Positions 25,072 to 36,214 of a stretch of 64,000 bases of DNA are shown one piece after another. The stretch lies in NCBI RefSeq assembly GCF_001865575.2, contig NZ_CP017561.2:1798001-1862000 (forward strand), given 5' to 3'. The notes under the pieces were generated by a model that saw only the letters and a list, made by a program, of their open reading frames with translations, was not told where the DNA came from and searched no databases. The translations under genes and the position numbers were made by a program. Positions within the stretch are counted from its first letter, which is position 1; each line of letters opens with the position of its first letter. This DNA comes from Paraburkholderia sprentiae WSM5005. Its GTDB lineage: Bacteria > Pseudomonadota > Gammaproteobacteria > Burkholderiales > Burkholderiaceae.

Positions 25072-25327
25072 CGAGAACTTCACTTTCCACCTCTGCGTCA
25101 GCAAGCTGCGAACAAAGCCGCACATCGCGATCGATCCAGCCTGGCCTGGTCCCGGAGCGCCGTTGCGCGATGCGCGCCGAGGCGAATACACCGGCGACCT
25201 GTGCGGCTATATTATTGCGGCAGCGATTCGACCGCTACCGTGGGCGGGCTCCGCCGCGACGCCCGTCTCCCTTATTTTTTGCTCAAGAACTCCTTGATTT
25301 GTGCCGCGCTGCACCGAGTCAAACCGC

Positions 25328-26428
25328 TCACTTCCGCACCGATTGCAGCCGCTCGATACTTTCACGCGTTTCGCGTTCAAGCTGCGCCATCAGTTCGCCC
25401 GCGGGCAGCGCACGGGCAAGCGGCGCGGCCTGCCCCGCCCATTGCGCGCCGTAGCCGAACTCGCCCTTGGCCTTGGCGGCCGCGTTGAGCGCCTTGCCCG
25501 CGTCATAGGTAATCGGATAGGACGGTGTGCGCGGGGCCTGCGGGTCTTCGCCAAGCGCGGTGAAGCGATTGACGATGCTGCGCGCGAGGCGCCCGGAAAT
25601 GGCCGAGGTCAGCGTCGTCGAGCGCGCCGCATCGCTGAGCAAGGCGCGGCGATAACCGTCGTCGATCGAGGTTTCCGGACAGGCGACGAACGCCGTGCCC
25701 AGTTGCGCCGCCTGCGCGCCCAGCGCGAGTGCGGCTGCGATGCCCGCGCCGTCCATGATGCCGCCCGCCGCGATCACAGGCAGGTCGAACTCACTCACCA
25801 GCAGGCGCGTCAGCGCGAACGTGCCGAGGCGCTCGTCGCGCCCGGTCGTGTCGAACACGCCGCGATGGCCGCCCGCTTCGATGCCTTGGGCGACGATCGC
25901 ATCGACACCCGCCTCGACCGCCGCTGCCGCTTCGTCGAGATGGGTCGCGCTCGCCAGCAAACGGATGCCCGCGTGCTTGAGCTGCGCGATCACCGCATCG
26001 GGCGGCAAGCCGAAATGGAAACTCACGACGGCCGGCTTTTCCGCGAGCAGCATCGCCTGCATCGCTGTGTCGACGACGAAGCTCGTGTAGATGTCGCAGA
26101 GCGATTGCGGCGGCGTCGCGCCGTATTCGCGGAAAACCGGTTCGAGCCAGTCGAGCCATGCACGTTCGACGGCGGCATCGGCCGTGGCCGGGCGATGGCA
26201 GAACACGTTGACGTTGAACGGCCTCGTCGTTAATTCCCGCGTCTGCCGGATCGCGCGGCGCGCGTTTTCCGCGTTCATCGCGGCAACGCCCAGCGAGCCG
26301 AGACCGCCCGCATTCGACACCGCGGCGGCCAGCGCCGGCGTGGTGACGCCGGCCATGGGCGCCTGAATGATCGGCTTGTGGATGCCGAGCGCGCGCAGCA
26401 ACGCGCGATTGTCCGGTTGAATGCTCAT
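25328..26428 (-). CDS. Nitronate monooxygenase (2-nitropropane dioxygenase family)
   Basis: 366-residue FMN-dependent TIM-barrel enzyme that oxidises alkyl nitronates. The N-terminus reads [20 protein letters not shown] followed by [10 protein letters not shown], the hallmark of the family. Further on, [26 protein letters not shown] (flavin phosphate-binding loop) and [20 protein letters not shown] are all intact, with the catalytic-region histidine in GGHRG. ATG 26428 follows GGAAGG. A monocistronic gene; the role is likely detoxification of nitronates such as propionate 3-nitronate. Confidence 0.92.
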   Translation of the reverse strand: MSIQPDNRALLRALGIHKPIIQAPMAGVTTPALAAAVSNAGGLGSLGVAAMNAENARRAIRQTRELTTRPFNVNVFCHRPATADAAVERAWLDWLEPVFREYGATPPQSLCDIYTSFVVDTAMQAMLLAEKPAVVSFHFGLPPDAVIAQLKHAGIRLLASATHLDEAAAAVEAGVDAIVAQGIEAGGHRGVFDTTGRDERLGTFALTRLLVSEFDLPVIAAGGIMDGAGIAAALALGAQAAQLGTAFVACPETSIDDGYRRALLSDAARSTTLTSAISGRLARSIVNRFTALGEDPQAPRTPSYPITYDAGKALNAAAKAKGEFGYGAQWAGQAAPLARALPAGELMAQLERETRESIERLQSVRK

Positions 26429-26799
26429 GTTGCCCTTCCCACGGATGCGTTAAAAAGTTGGATGCGCCTGCCAGCCTACCAGCCACGCTGCCGAGCATCG
26501 GGCCCACCACCAGGCCGCTGACCTGCACCGATTGCAGATTAGCCAGCATGCCATGACCAGGCCAGCCACGCGCGCAAGATGCGCCGCACCCACGCCAACG
26601 CCAACGCCGCCGATATACACGGCGACGATCGGCTCGACCGGAGCAAGCGTCGGGTTCATTTAGCTCTACGCGCGGAAAAAAAGGGCCATGCAATCGTGAG
26701 ACCTAAGGTGGCGATGGCGCCAGGCTTGTCCTACCCTTAGGCAGTGATTCACCGGATCCCGATACGCTCCAGTGGCGCTCATTCTGTTCGATCGACCCG
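26429..26799. other. Intergenic region with a possible degenerate membrane-protein fragment
   Basis: 371 nt. Minus-strand frames contain hydrophobic fragments (LAPVEPIVAVYIGGVGVGVG, and SGLVVGPMLGSVAGRLAG in another frame) that look like broken transmembrane segments. No complete gene and no family assignment. The right end must hold the cytochrome b561 promoter. Confidence 0.35.
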
Positions 26800-27396
26800 A
26801 TGACCAAGCTCAAACATTCATCCGCGAGCGCGACGGCAACGCGAATCGCCGCCGGCGATGACCGTACGCAATACGACGCTGTCTCGATCCTGCTGCATTG
26901 GATCACGGTGATTCTGGTGTTGGCACAATTCGGTCTCGCCCACACCTGGGGATTTGCGCCAAAACCCACGCGCCACTTGATGATCGTCGGCCACATGTCG
27001 TTTGGAATCGTGCTGTCGGCCGTGCTGATCGTGCGCATTGCCTGGCGTCTGGTACCCGGACGTCAAAGTCCCGCGGCTGGCGCGGGGTGGGTCGAGCTGG
27101 CCGCGAAAGGCGTTCACTATCTTCTCTATGCGCTGCTGATCGGCGAAGCGGTACTTGGCTTCGCACTGCGATGGTCCGGCGACGAATCGATGAGCTTTTT
27201 CGGACTGGAGATCCCCGCTCCGTTCGCGCCGACCAGCAAGGCGACGCATCATGCGATTGGCGAGGCTCATGATCTCGTCGGCTGGGCCATCATCGTCATC
27301 GCGGCGGGACATGCCGCCGCCGCGCTGTTTCACCACTATGTGCTGCGCGACGACGTGCTCAAGCGCATGCTGCCCGGAAAAGCGGGCGACGCATAA
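26800..27396 (+). CDS. Cytochrome b561 family protein
   Basis: 198-residue diheme inner-membrane cytochrome with four hydrophobic helices. Candidate heme-ligand histidines lie in SILLHWITVILVLAQFGLAH (helix 1), VGHMSFGIVLSAVLIVRIAW (helix 2), KGVHYLLYALLIGEAVLGFA (helix 3) and AHDLVGWAIIVIAAGHAAAA followed by LFHHYV (helix 4), the usual b561 arrangement. Likely quinone-linked superoxide or electron-transfer role, as with CybB. Monocistronic. Confidence 0.9.
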   Translation: MTKLKHSSASATATRIAAGDDRTQYDAVSILLHWITVILVLAQFGLAHTWGFAPKPTRHLMIVGHMSFGIVLSAVLIVRIAWRLVPGRQSPAAGAGWVELAAKGVHYLLYALLIGEAVLGFALRWSGDESMSFFGLEIPAPFAPTSKATHHAIGEAHDLVGWAIIVIAAGHAAAALFHHYVLRDDVLKRMLPGKAGDA

Positions 27397-27453
27397 ACCG
27401 CTCGCTGCGCTCGATGCCGATCAGTGCTTTTGAAACGCGTGCCGATCAGCCCG

Positions 27454-28695
27454 TCAGAGCCGGTGCAGTACCGTTTGCGCGACGCCGGCGGCCACGCACA
27501 GCACGACGACCGCAAGCGGCGGCACCTTCCAGCGCATCAACAGCAAAAAGCCGATGCACGCCACGGCGAAATCCGTCGGCGACAAAACCGCGCTCGTCCA
27601 CACCGGCGAATAAAGCGCGGCGGCCAGTAAACCGACCACCGCTGCATTGACGCCGGCAAGCGCCGCCGACATCGCCGCGCGCGCGCGCAGCGCCTGCCAC
27701 CAAGGCAATGCGGCGACGACGAGCAGCAGACCCGGCAGAAAGATGCCCAGTGTCGCCAGCAGCGCGCCGCTCCAGTGTCTCGGTGGCAGGATCATCATCC
27801 AGCCGAGAAACGCCGCGAACGTGAACAGCGGTCCCGGTACGGCCTGCGCCGCCCCATAGCCGGCGAGGAAGTCGTTGGGCGCGATCCATCCCGCCGCGAC
27901 TGTTGCGCGTTGCAACAGCGGCAGGACCACGTGCCCGCCGCCGAATACGAGCGCACCGGAGCGATAGAACGCATCGAACACCCGGATGCCTTGCGAAGCG
28001 CCACTTACCGCCCACAGCGGCAACGCGAAAAGCAGCGCGCAAAAAACCATCAGCGCGGCGATGCCGGCCGTGCGCGACACGTGAAAGTCACCGGCCCGTC
28101 GCGCAGCGGGGCGTGGCGCTTGCGCTGGCGTCGTCCGGCACAGCGCGACACCGAGCACGGCGCCGGCGCCGATTACGATCAGTTGGGCATAGGCGGTGGC
28201 CAGCAGACTTAGCAATCCGAGCGACGCGAGCGCGATCGCCGCGCGGCGGCGATCCGGACATAGACGACGCGCCATGTCCCACACAGCCTGCGCCACGACG
28301 GCCACCGCGACGAGTTTGAGGCCGTGAATCACGCCCGTGCCGAGCGTTCCGCCCAAGTCCGGCGCGATCGCGGCAAAGGCCAGCATCACGAGTACCGACG
28401 GCAGCGTGAAGCCGCACCAGGCGGCAAGTGCCCCAGCCCACCCCGCCCGCAGCAGCCCGATCGAAAATCCCGTCTGGCTGCTCGCGGGGCCCGGCAGAAA
28501 TTGACACAGGCCGAGCAGATCGGTGAAGGCTTCGTCGTCGAGCCAGCGCCGGCGCTCGACGAACTCGCGCCGGAAGTAGCCGATGTGAGCGATCGGGCCG
28601 CCGAAGCTGGTCAGCCCGAGTTTCAGAAATACGATGAACACCTCGACAACGCGCGAGAGCCGTGAGGGGCGCGACGACGGCAAATCAGGATCCAT
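27454..28695 (-). CDS. chrA: Chromate transporter, ChrA family
   Basis: 413-residue inner-membrane protein (ATG 28695) with the duplicated CHR domain arrangement. The first half has FLKLGLTSFGGPIAHIGYF, RRRWLDDEAFTDLLGLCQFL and PGPASSQTGFSIGLLRAG; the second half repeats FYRSGALVFGGGHVVLPLLQ, then DFLAGYGAAQAVPGPLFTFA. The FGGP/FGGG and PGP motifs in each half are characteristic of the family, which exports chromate. No chrB regulator is adjacent. An upstream extension to 28794 lacks a ribosome site. Confidence 0.92.
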   Translation of the reverse strand: MDPDLPSSRPSRLSRVVEVFIVFLKLGLTSFGGPIAHIGYFRREFVERRRWLDDEAFTDLLGLCQFLPGPASSQTGFSIGLLRAGWAGALAAWCGFTLPSVLVMLAFAAIAPDLGGTLGTGVIHGLKLVAVAVVAQAVWDMARRLCPDRRRAAIALASLGLLSLLATAYAQLIVIGAGAVLGVALCRTTPAQAPRPAARRAGDFHVSRTAGIAALMVFCALLFALPLWAVSGASQGIRVFDAFYRSGALVFGGGHVVLPLLQRATVAAGWIAPNDFLAGYGAAQAVPGPLFTFAAFLGWMMILPPRHWSGALLATLGIFLPGLLLVVAALPWWQALRARAAMSAALAGVNAAVVGLLAAALYSPVWTSAVLSPTDFAVACIGFLLLMRWKVPPLAVVVLCVAAGVAQTVLHRL

Positions 28696-29137
28696 GGCTG
28701 TGCGGGTTCGAGCGATGCCGACGTCGGCAGGCCCCGGGTTTGACGACGCACAGTATAGAGGTCCGCGACGCGACGATGCGGCGCATTCGCGCACCGTTCT
28801 TCAAATGGTTCGACGACGTTCTGCTGAACGCGTCGTACGACTGCCCAAATTGCCATCTGCACGACGGCAATGCCACAACAAGACCGCGATCGTTTTTCAG
28901 GTCAACGACGTCAGCGCGACGGCCATCGCCTACCGGCAACTGCATCCGCGGGTGTGCCGCCTCGCGAATGCGTCGCGCGCGGCATTGCGTGCGGCGAACG
29001 CGCAATGATCTATTTGCTCAATTGACCCAATAGAAGAAAAATCATACTTCCGTTGGAAAAAAACGTCCTCGTTCCTTTTTCATTGCCCGAAGAAAAGAAA
29101 CGCACGTCGGTGGCTTTGTTCGCCAGTACTCGCATCG
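28696..29137. other. Intergenic stretch between chrA and the immunity-like gene
   Basis: 442 nt. Several plus-strand frames overlap (to 29008 and 29033). One ends NKTAIVFQVNDVSATAIAYR and has coding-like composition at 28860-29008, but has no start of its own. Nothing assignable. Confidence 0.35.
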
Positions 29138-29488
29138 CTATTCAGCGTCAATTTCGAGCGTCTCGAACTCGACGGCCAGCTCCGCGCCGGCCGTTGCGAG
29201 GACGATCGCTACCTGGCGCCCCGCCGTCCGAGAAAAACGCTCACTTTTCGAGAGCATGGCGAGCGCGAGATCGTAATTCGCGTCCCCCGGTCTTAGGATC
29301 TTTATCTCGAAGACAATATTGTTGGACACGCTGAAATGCTCGACGGTGCAGCGAGTCGTTCCGCTAAAAGTCGCGGTTGCTCGCTTCCCATCATATTCCA
29401 ACATAACAACAAGTTTATGCCTATCGCGAACGGCGAGCGCGTCGATATTCCAGTCGTGGAAATAATGAAATCCCTCCAGCTTGTCCAT
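29138..29488 (-). CDS. Possible immunity protein paired with the upstream toxin-like gene
   Basis: 116-residue acidic cytoplasmic protein beginning MDKLEGFHYFHDWNIDAL. ATG 29488 follows AGAGGAG. It is predicted beta-rich, and the layout (an early HDW/H-D motif, then alternating strands) is like several small immunity families of polymorphic-toxin loci such as Imm50-type proteins. The identification rests mainly on its location 12 nt after a toxin-like gene whose C-terminus resembles an RHS/CDI toxin module. Function not proven. Confidence 0.5.
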   Translation of the reverse strand: MDKLEGFHYFHDWNIDALAVRDRHKLVVMLEYDGKRATATFSGTTRCTVEHFSVSNNIVFEIKILRPGDANYDLALAMLSKSERFSRTAGRQVAIVLATAGAELAVEFETLEIDAE

Positions 29489-29500
29489 CAAAAGCTCCTC

Positions 29501-30298
29501 TTACCAAGGTAACAGCGAAAAGGCATTTCCTTTGTCTCTGATGCCGTTATCCCAATTGTGGGAATGTGGAATGCCAAAACCGTGATCGTGACCAAAATCG
29601 ATATCGACGACCGCGTTACCGTCGCCGTCATAAAGGCGCCATTGCTTCTTACCCGATGCATTTTCGAGCCATTGGTTAGGCGGCCCTCCTACCGAGGGAA
29701 GCCAAGCCGTTTGCGTGTCGTCGCCGATTGGCATTTCCACGCTGTAGCCGAACGGCTGCGCATTGCCGAGATTCTGCGGCACGCGCGGGCTGTTGCCATA
29801 AAGCGAAGTCGCCATGTTCGCGTCGGCTGGTTGTTGTTGGTGGGCGGCGGCAGCACCGGAAGCCTTATTCCGCAGTTCTCCGATCGCCTGCACACACTTG
29901 CCCATCTCCTCTCGCTCAGGCACAAAGAGCAGGTTCCCTCCCTGCACTTCGTTGTACAAGGCCGTGGCAATCTGATGGTCGTCCATCGTGCGCATATCGA
30001 AGCGATTGCAACTTTTGCCAAGCACGTCGCGCAGCCGGTACGAGTGGTGGGACAGCAGTCGGGATGGCGAATTGCGTTGCAACCATGCTGCGCGCGCTTC
30101 CTCCATGCCCTCCACCAGGTCGTCGTGTCCCTCGCGGGATGCGCTGGCCGGCAGTGCAAGATGAAACCACCGGACCACGTCAAACATGTGGGGAGACTGA
30201 ACCGAAAGATAGAGCGACTGGTGAAGGCTTTTCCAGAAGAAATGTCCATGTTGCCTTTCACCGACGTTGCGACAAGAACCTAGAAAAAGTGAAGTCAT
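29501..30298 (-). CDS. Putative polymorphic toxin with C-terminal His-rich effector domain
   Basis: 265 residues. The last 50 residues (QWRLYDGDGNAVVDIDFGHD, then HGFGIPHSHNWDNG) resemble the short C-terminal toxin modules of RHS, CDI and type VI effectors, which have a D-x-D-F-x-H-D-H ... P-H-x-H pattern. An earlier segment (HQIATALYNEVQGGNLLFVP, then EREEMGKCVQAIGELR) resembles a linker I associate with Burkholderia type VI-linked effectors. Transmembrane and signal sequences are absent, as are VgrG, PAAR and RHS repeats. The first 110 residues are unrecognised, so the true start may be internal. Followed by its probable immunity gene. Confidence 0.5.
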   Translation of the reverse strand: MTSLFLGSCRNVGERQHGHFFWKSLHQSLYLSVQSPHMFDVVRWFHLALPASASREGHDDLVEGMEEARAAWLQRNSPSRLLSHHSYRLRDVLGKSCNRFDMRTMDDHQIATALYNEVQGGNLLFVPEREEMGKCVQAIGELRNKASGAAAAHQQQPADANMATSLYGNSPRVPQNLGNAQPFGYSVEMPIGDDTQTAWLPSVGGPPNQWLENASGKKQWRLYDGDGNAVVDIDFGHDHGFGIPHSHNWDNGIRDKGNAFSLLPW

Positions 30299-30650
30299 CG
30301 CGCGTCACAGTCGATTGAAAAAGCACGATTGTGCAACGGGACGCCATCTCATAAAACCCCTGGCTTCACCACGCTCCCCGGACGAATGCCACTTGTGGCG
30401 CGCGCACGTCCCAACTCATGGGCCACGCCCCGAAGGCACGGACGCAAAGAAGATCGCCGATCAGCTAGCAGCGTGCGTCGGCAAGGAAATCAGGCCAATC
30501 ACCAAGCCGAGCAAGCACATTTCGAACTACTGCAGTTCCGACGCCTTTGTGGCCGAGAATGCGGCCCGACTCGCAGGTCGGCACATCGCGCCTGAGAATG
30601 CGAAAATCGGTTCGCCGCCCAACGGCTGCTTCGACGTGAAGACTGCTAGA
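30299..30650. other. Intergenic region, unassigned
   Basis: 352 nt. A plus-strand frame reads DAKKIADQLAACVGKEIRPI and ISNYCSSDAFVAENAARLAG at about 30441-30640 and may be the tail of a lost gene. No start or family is evident. Confidence 0.35.
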
Positions 30651-31526
30651 TCACGGCCTACGCTTCGCCGACATCGGACGTTGCGGCGACGCATGCGTCG
30701 CAAGCAGATGCCGATGACGCGCTTCGGTCGCATCGTCGGCGGGGAACATGCATTCGATGCGCAGCTCCTGGGCGGCCACGTTTTGCGGCGCACCCACGGT
30801 CGTGACCATCGAGAAATAGCGCAGCACCGCGCCCTCGCTGACAAAGCCTAGTGGAATCATCGGCATCGTCGCGTGCGTCGTGGAAGCGCCATGATGCGTC
30901 TTCCAGTCGCGCGGCACGTCGGGATACCCAAGCAGGTCATCGAGCAGGCGCTTCGTGTTGTCGCCGACCACTCCGCCGACCGACTCGCGATACACCCGTT
31001 GCAGCAGGCTTCGCGCGACCTCCTCCCAATCGGCGACGAACGGACGCATGCCGCGCGGATCGAAGATCAGATGCAGCATGTTGCGCGGGCCTTCGCGCGC
31101 GGCCATGTCGATGAAACAGTTGAAGAAGCGCGGCGCCGCGTCGTTGGTCATCAGCACGTTCCAGTCGCGGTCCATCACGAGCGCCGGAAACGGCTCATGC
31201 TGACGGACGACCCGTTCGAGCGCGCGAACCACGCTGTGCATGTCCTGCGCATTCCATGGTGTTTCCGAATAGATCGGCGCGTAACCGGCGGCGAGCAGCA
31301 GCGCGTTGCGCTCGCGCAGCGGCACGTCGAGCGTCTGTGCGAGCGTCAGCAGCGTGTCGCGGCCCGGCACGCTGCGCCCGCTTTCGATAAAGCTGATCTG
31401 CCGCTGCGAGAAACCGGCCTCGAGCGACAGATCGAGCTGACTCACGCCGCGCACGTCACGCCAATAGCGCAACAGACTGCCGAGATCGCCCGGCTGCACT
31501 TGCGGATCTTGACTCGTGACGTTCAT
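30651..31526 (-). CDS. XRE-family regulator with MmyB-like ligand-binding domain
   Basis: 291-residue regulator from ATG 31526. The N-terminal helix-turn-helix (about 12-70) reads LGSLLRYWRDVRGVSQLDLS, then EAGFSQRQISFIESGRSVPG; the rest matches the MmyB-like PAS-type sensor (FPALVMDRDWNVLMTNDAAP, FFNCFID, NMLHLIFDPRGMRPFVADWE), which binds a small hydrophobic ligand. Members typically control an adjacent oxidoreductase. Here it follows an AhpD-like gene by 37 nt on the same strand and is divergent from a zinc alcohol dehydrogenase, the probable targets. Confidence 0.9.
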   Translation of the reverse strand: MNVTSQDPQVQPGDLGSLLRYWRDVRGVSQLDLSLEAGFSQRQISFIESGRSVPGRDTLLTLAQTLDVPLRERNALLLAAGYAPIYSETPWNAQDMHSVVRALERVVRQHEPFPALVMDRDWNVLMTNDAAPRFFNCFIDMAAREGPRNMLHLIFDPRGMRPFVADWEEVARSLLQRVYRESVGGVVGDNTKRLLDDLLGYPDVPRDWKTHHGASTTHATMPMIPLGFVSEGAVLRYFSMVTTVGAPQNVAAQELRIECMFPADDATEARHRHLLATHASPQRPMSAKRRP

Positions 31527-31563
31527 CGTGTTGCCCTCCTCTTGATGCCCGAACAGGACCGCT

Positions 31564-32133
31564 TTAGCGCATCGGTGTGGGCGTGGGCGCACGCCACGCA
31601 AATTCCCCGAACTGCGTTTCGAGCGGCGGCTCGGTCACGCTGCCGGTGTAGTTCGTGATCGTCGATGCGGCGACCACCGCAACCACCTCGAGAATCTGCT
31701 CCGCGCTGAAGCCTGCCGCGACGAAGCGTTGCCGGTCGTCGTCGGCGAGGCGGCCGCGCTTTTCGATCAGCGTGCGCGCGAGCGTCGACAGCGCCGCGAG
31801 CCTCGCGTTCTCGGGCAAGCCGCCGTGGCGGATCGCCTCGAGGTCGGCGCGACGCAGTCCCGCGTTCAAGCCGAGCGCGGTATGGAACGCGACCGCCCAT
31901 TCGCTCGCGTTCGTCACGGCGTTGGTGAGCAGCACCGTCTGGATCTCCGGCTCCGTCAGACTGCTCGCATGCACGCGCTCGAACAGGCCGATGAAGCCGT
32001 TGATCAGCACCGGGGAAGCCGCCATCGTAGCCGCGATGTTCGGAATCAGGCCGAACGCCTGCTGCAGCTTCTGGAGCACGGGTTTCGATTGCGCGGGCGC
32101 GGACTCGATCGTGTGAATGGGATAGCTGGACAT
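31564..32133 (-). CDS. Carboxymuconolactone decarboxylase/AhpD-family protein
   Basis: 189-residue protein from ATG 32133, preceded by AGGAGAT. It has the AhpD-like helical fold (FGLIPNIAATMAASPVLING, then FIGLFERVHASSLTEPEIQT and AVTNASEWAVAFHTAL). The usual redox C-x-x-C of AhpD is replaced: the segment reads NASEWAVAFH, so the peroxidase-reductase chemistry is probably absent while the proton-relay Glu and His remain. It is the first gene of a two-gene unit with the XRE regulator. An upstream extension to 32232 lacks family similarity. Confidence 0.85.
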   Translation of the reverse strand: MSSYPIHTIESAPAQSKPVLQKLQQAFGLIPNIAATMAASPVLINGFIGLFERVHASSLTEPEIQTVLLTNAVTNASEWAVAFHTALGLNAGLRRADLEAIRHGGLPENARLAALSTLARTLIEKRGRLADDDRQRFVAAGFSAEQILEVVAVVAASTITNYTGSVTEPPLETQFGEFAWRAPTPTPMR

Positions 32134-32338
32134 GGTATCTCCTTGACGTGTGCGCCATCGGATCGACGGCGCGGTAGTCGAAGCGTAGAGGCAGCCGTGC
32201 GGCGTGCCAATTACATCGCATGTCATCGCCATACGCTATGCGACGGCGGCTTGTTTGCAGCGAGCCCCCCGGACGCGGACTAACATGATGGAGTTTGTTC
32301 CCCTCTTGCCCCGTTCGTCACTGGAAAGGAAGAACATC

Positions 32339-33355
32339 ATGCCCTCGATGAAAGCAGTCGAAGTGAAACAGCCCGGCGGCCCGCTCGAACTGGTCGAGCG
32401 CGACGTGCCCGAACCCGGTGCCGGTCACGTGCGCATCAGGATTCATGCTTGCGGCATCTGTCATAGCGATGTGATGACCAAGGAAGGGCTGTGGCCGGGG
32501 CTGAGCTATCCGCGCGTACCCGGGCACGAGATCGCGGGGGTGATCGATTCGGTCGGTGCGGGTGTCGAGGGCTGGCAGGTGGGCCAGCGGGTCGGGGTCG
32601 GCTGGCATGGCGGCCATTGCGGCAAATGCGAACGCTGCCGCCAGGGCGATTTCGTGCTGTGCCAGTACGCGCTGATTCCCGGCATCAGCTACGACGGCGG
32701 TTACGCCGAATACATGGTGGCGCCGGTCGAAGCGCTCGCGCGCATTCCCGAGGACCTGTCCGATGTCGATGCCGCGCCGCTGCTGTGCGCGGGCATCACG
32801 ACCTTCAATGCGATACGCAATAGCGGCGCACGCGCCGGTGACGTCGTCGCGATTCTCGGCGTCGGCGGCCTCGGTCATCTCGGCGTGCAGTTCGCGCGCA
32901 AGATGGGCTTTCGCACCGTGGCGATCGCGCGCGGTCAGGACAAGGCGCCGCTCGCGCAACAACTGGGCGCGCACCACTACATCGACAGCCAAACGGAGAA
33001 CGTCGCCGAGGCGCTACAGGCCTTGGGCGGCGCGAAGCTGATACTCGCCACGGTGACGAGCGGCAAGGCGATGAGCGCCGCGCTCGGCGGTCTCGGCCTG
33101 AACGGCAAGCTGATGGTGGTCGGCGTCTCCGAAGAGCCGGTCGAAGTGCCGATCGCGCAATTCATCATGGGCCGCAACTCGGTGCAAGGCTGGCCCTCGG
33201 GCACGTCGGCCGATTCACAGGACACGCTCGCGTTCAGCGCGCTAAGCGGCGTCAAGCCGATGATCGAAGAGTATCCGCTGGCCGAGGCGGCGCAGGCGTT
33301 CGACCGGATGATGAGCGGCCATGCGCGTTTCAGGGTAGTGCTGCGGATGGTCTGA
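32339..33355 (+). CDS. Zinc-dependent alcohol dehydrogenase (MDR superfamily)
   Basis: 338-residue enzyme from ATG 32339 after GGAAAGGA. The catalytic zinc site has C-G-I-C-H-S-D (about 37-43), H-E in VPGHEIAG and a later Cys; the structural zinc site has the four-cysteine cluster CGKCERCRQGDFVLC (about 97-111). The Rossmann motif is GVGGLGHLGVQFA. Likely oxidises a primary alcohol or reduces an aldehyde with NAD(P). Divergent from the AhpD-XRE unit, whose regulator probably controls it. Confidence 0.92.
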   Translation: MPSMKAVEVKQPGGPLELVERDVPEPGAGHVRIRIHACGICHSDVMTKEGLWPGLSYPRVPGHEIAGVIDSVGAGVEGWQVGQRVGVGWHGGHCGKCERCRQGDFVLCQYALIPGISYDGGYAEYMVAPVEALARIPEDLSDVDAAPLLCAGITTFNAIRNSGARAGDVVAILGVGGLGHLGVQFARKMGFRTVAIARGQDKAPLAQQLGAHHYIDSQTENVAEALQALGGAKLILATVTSGKAMSAALGGLGLNGKLMVVGVSEEPVEVPIAQFIMGRNSVQGWPSGTSADSQDTLAFSALSGVKPMIEEYPLAEAAQAFDRMMSGHARFRVVLRMV

Positions 33356-33377
33356 CTCGATCAGTGACGAGGCGAAC

Positions 33378-33412
33378 AAAAAGCGCGATTGCCGGCATCC
33401 CGGCAATCGCGC
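33378..33412 (-). terminator. Intrinsic terminator of katG
   Basis: A 13-bp perfect stem, GCGCGATTGCCGG (33383-33395) with CCGGCAATCGCGC (33400-33412), and a 4-nt loop. On the minus strand it is followed by a T5 run (33382-33378). It lies between convergent alcohol dehydrogenase and katG genes and serves the leftward katG transcript. Confidence 0.85.
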
Positions 33413-33460
33413 ATCAAGACTTCGTCAAACCGCTTTCAACCCTTTGCGACAGCGGCTGGA

Positions 33461-35827
<2,367 letters not shown>

Positions 35828-35944
35828 TCAGGCTTCCGTGGCAATTTGACGATCCGAAAACCTGCCAGCCAGCCGAATGACTCGGCAGTGCACTGATGAA
35901 ATCCAGGGGTCTCGAACGGACGACTCCGATCGGCGCGCCACTGC

Positions 35945-35986
35945 TATTCGAATATAGGCGAGGGCAAAGTTCAATAGAATTCGAAT
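35945..35986. repeat. Two ATTCGAAT palindromes 33 bp apart
   Basis: TATTCGAATA (35945-35954) and ATTCGAAT (35979-35986) lie on the same face of the helix, about three turns apart, between katG and the recombinase gene. The paired, A+T-rich sites in G+C-rich DNA suggest an operator or recombinase-binding region. Confidence 0.35.
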
Positions 35987-36214
35987 ACGGCAATGCCGAT
36001 AATAGAGGGCGGCTATAGCGGGCCGCCATCCGCGCGACGCGCTGCGTTCGTTACCGGGTGCCGATCGATCGTCTATGCGTCGAAGCTTGAGCGCGCTCGC
36101 CTATCTTGCGCCAGGCGCAGCCGACGGTGTGATAGGGTTTCGCGTTTCGTCCGCAACAGAGCGGGCACTGCTTTCTTTTCAGGCACGCTTCTAACGGCGC
36201 CTGACCGGAGCAGA

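Noticed and set aside
25301..26233. 310-codon plus-strand frame opposite nitronate monooxygenase
   Set aside because: Antisense shadow of a clear enzyme gene.
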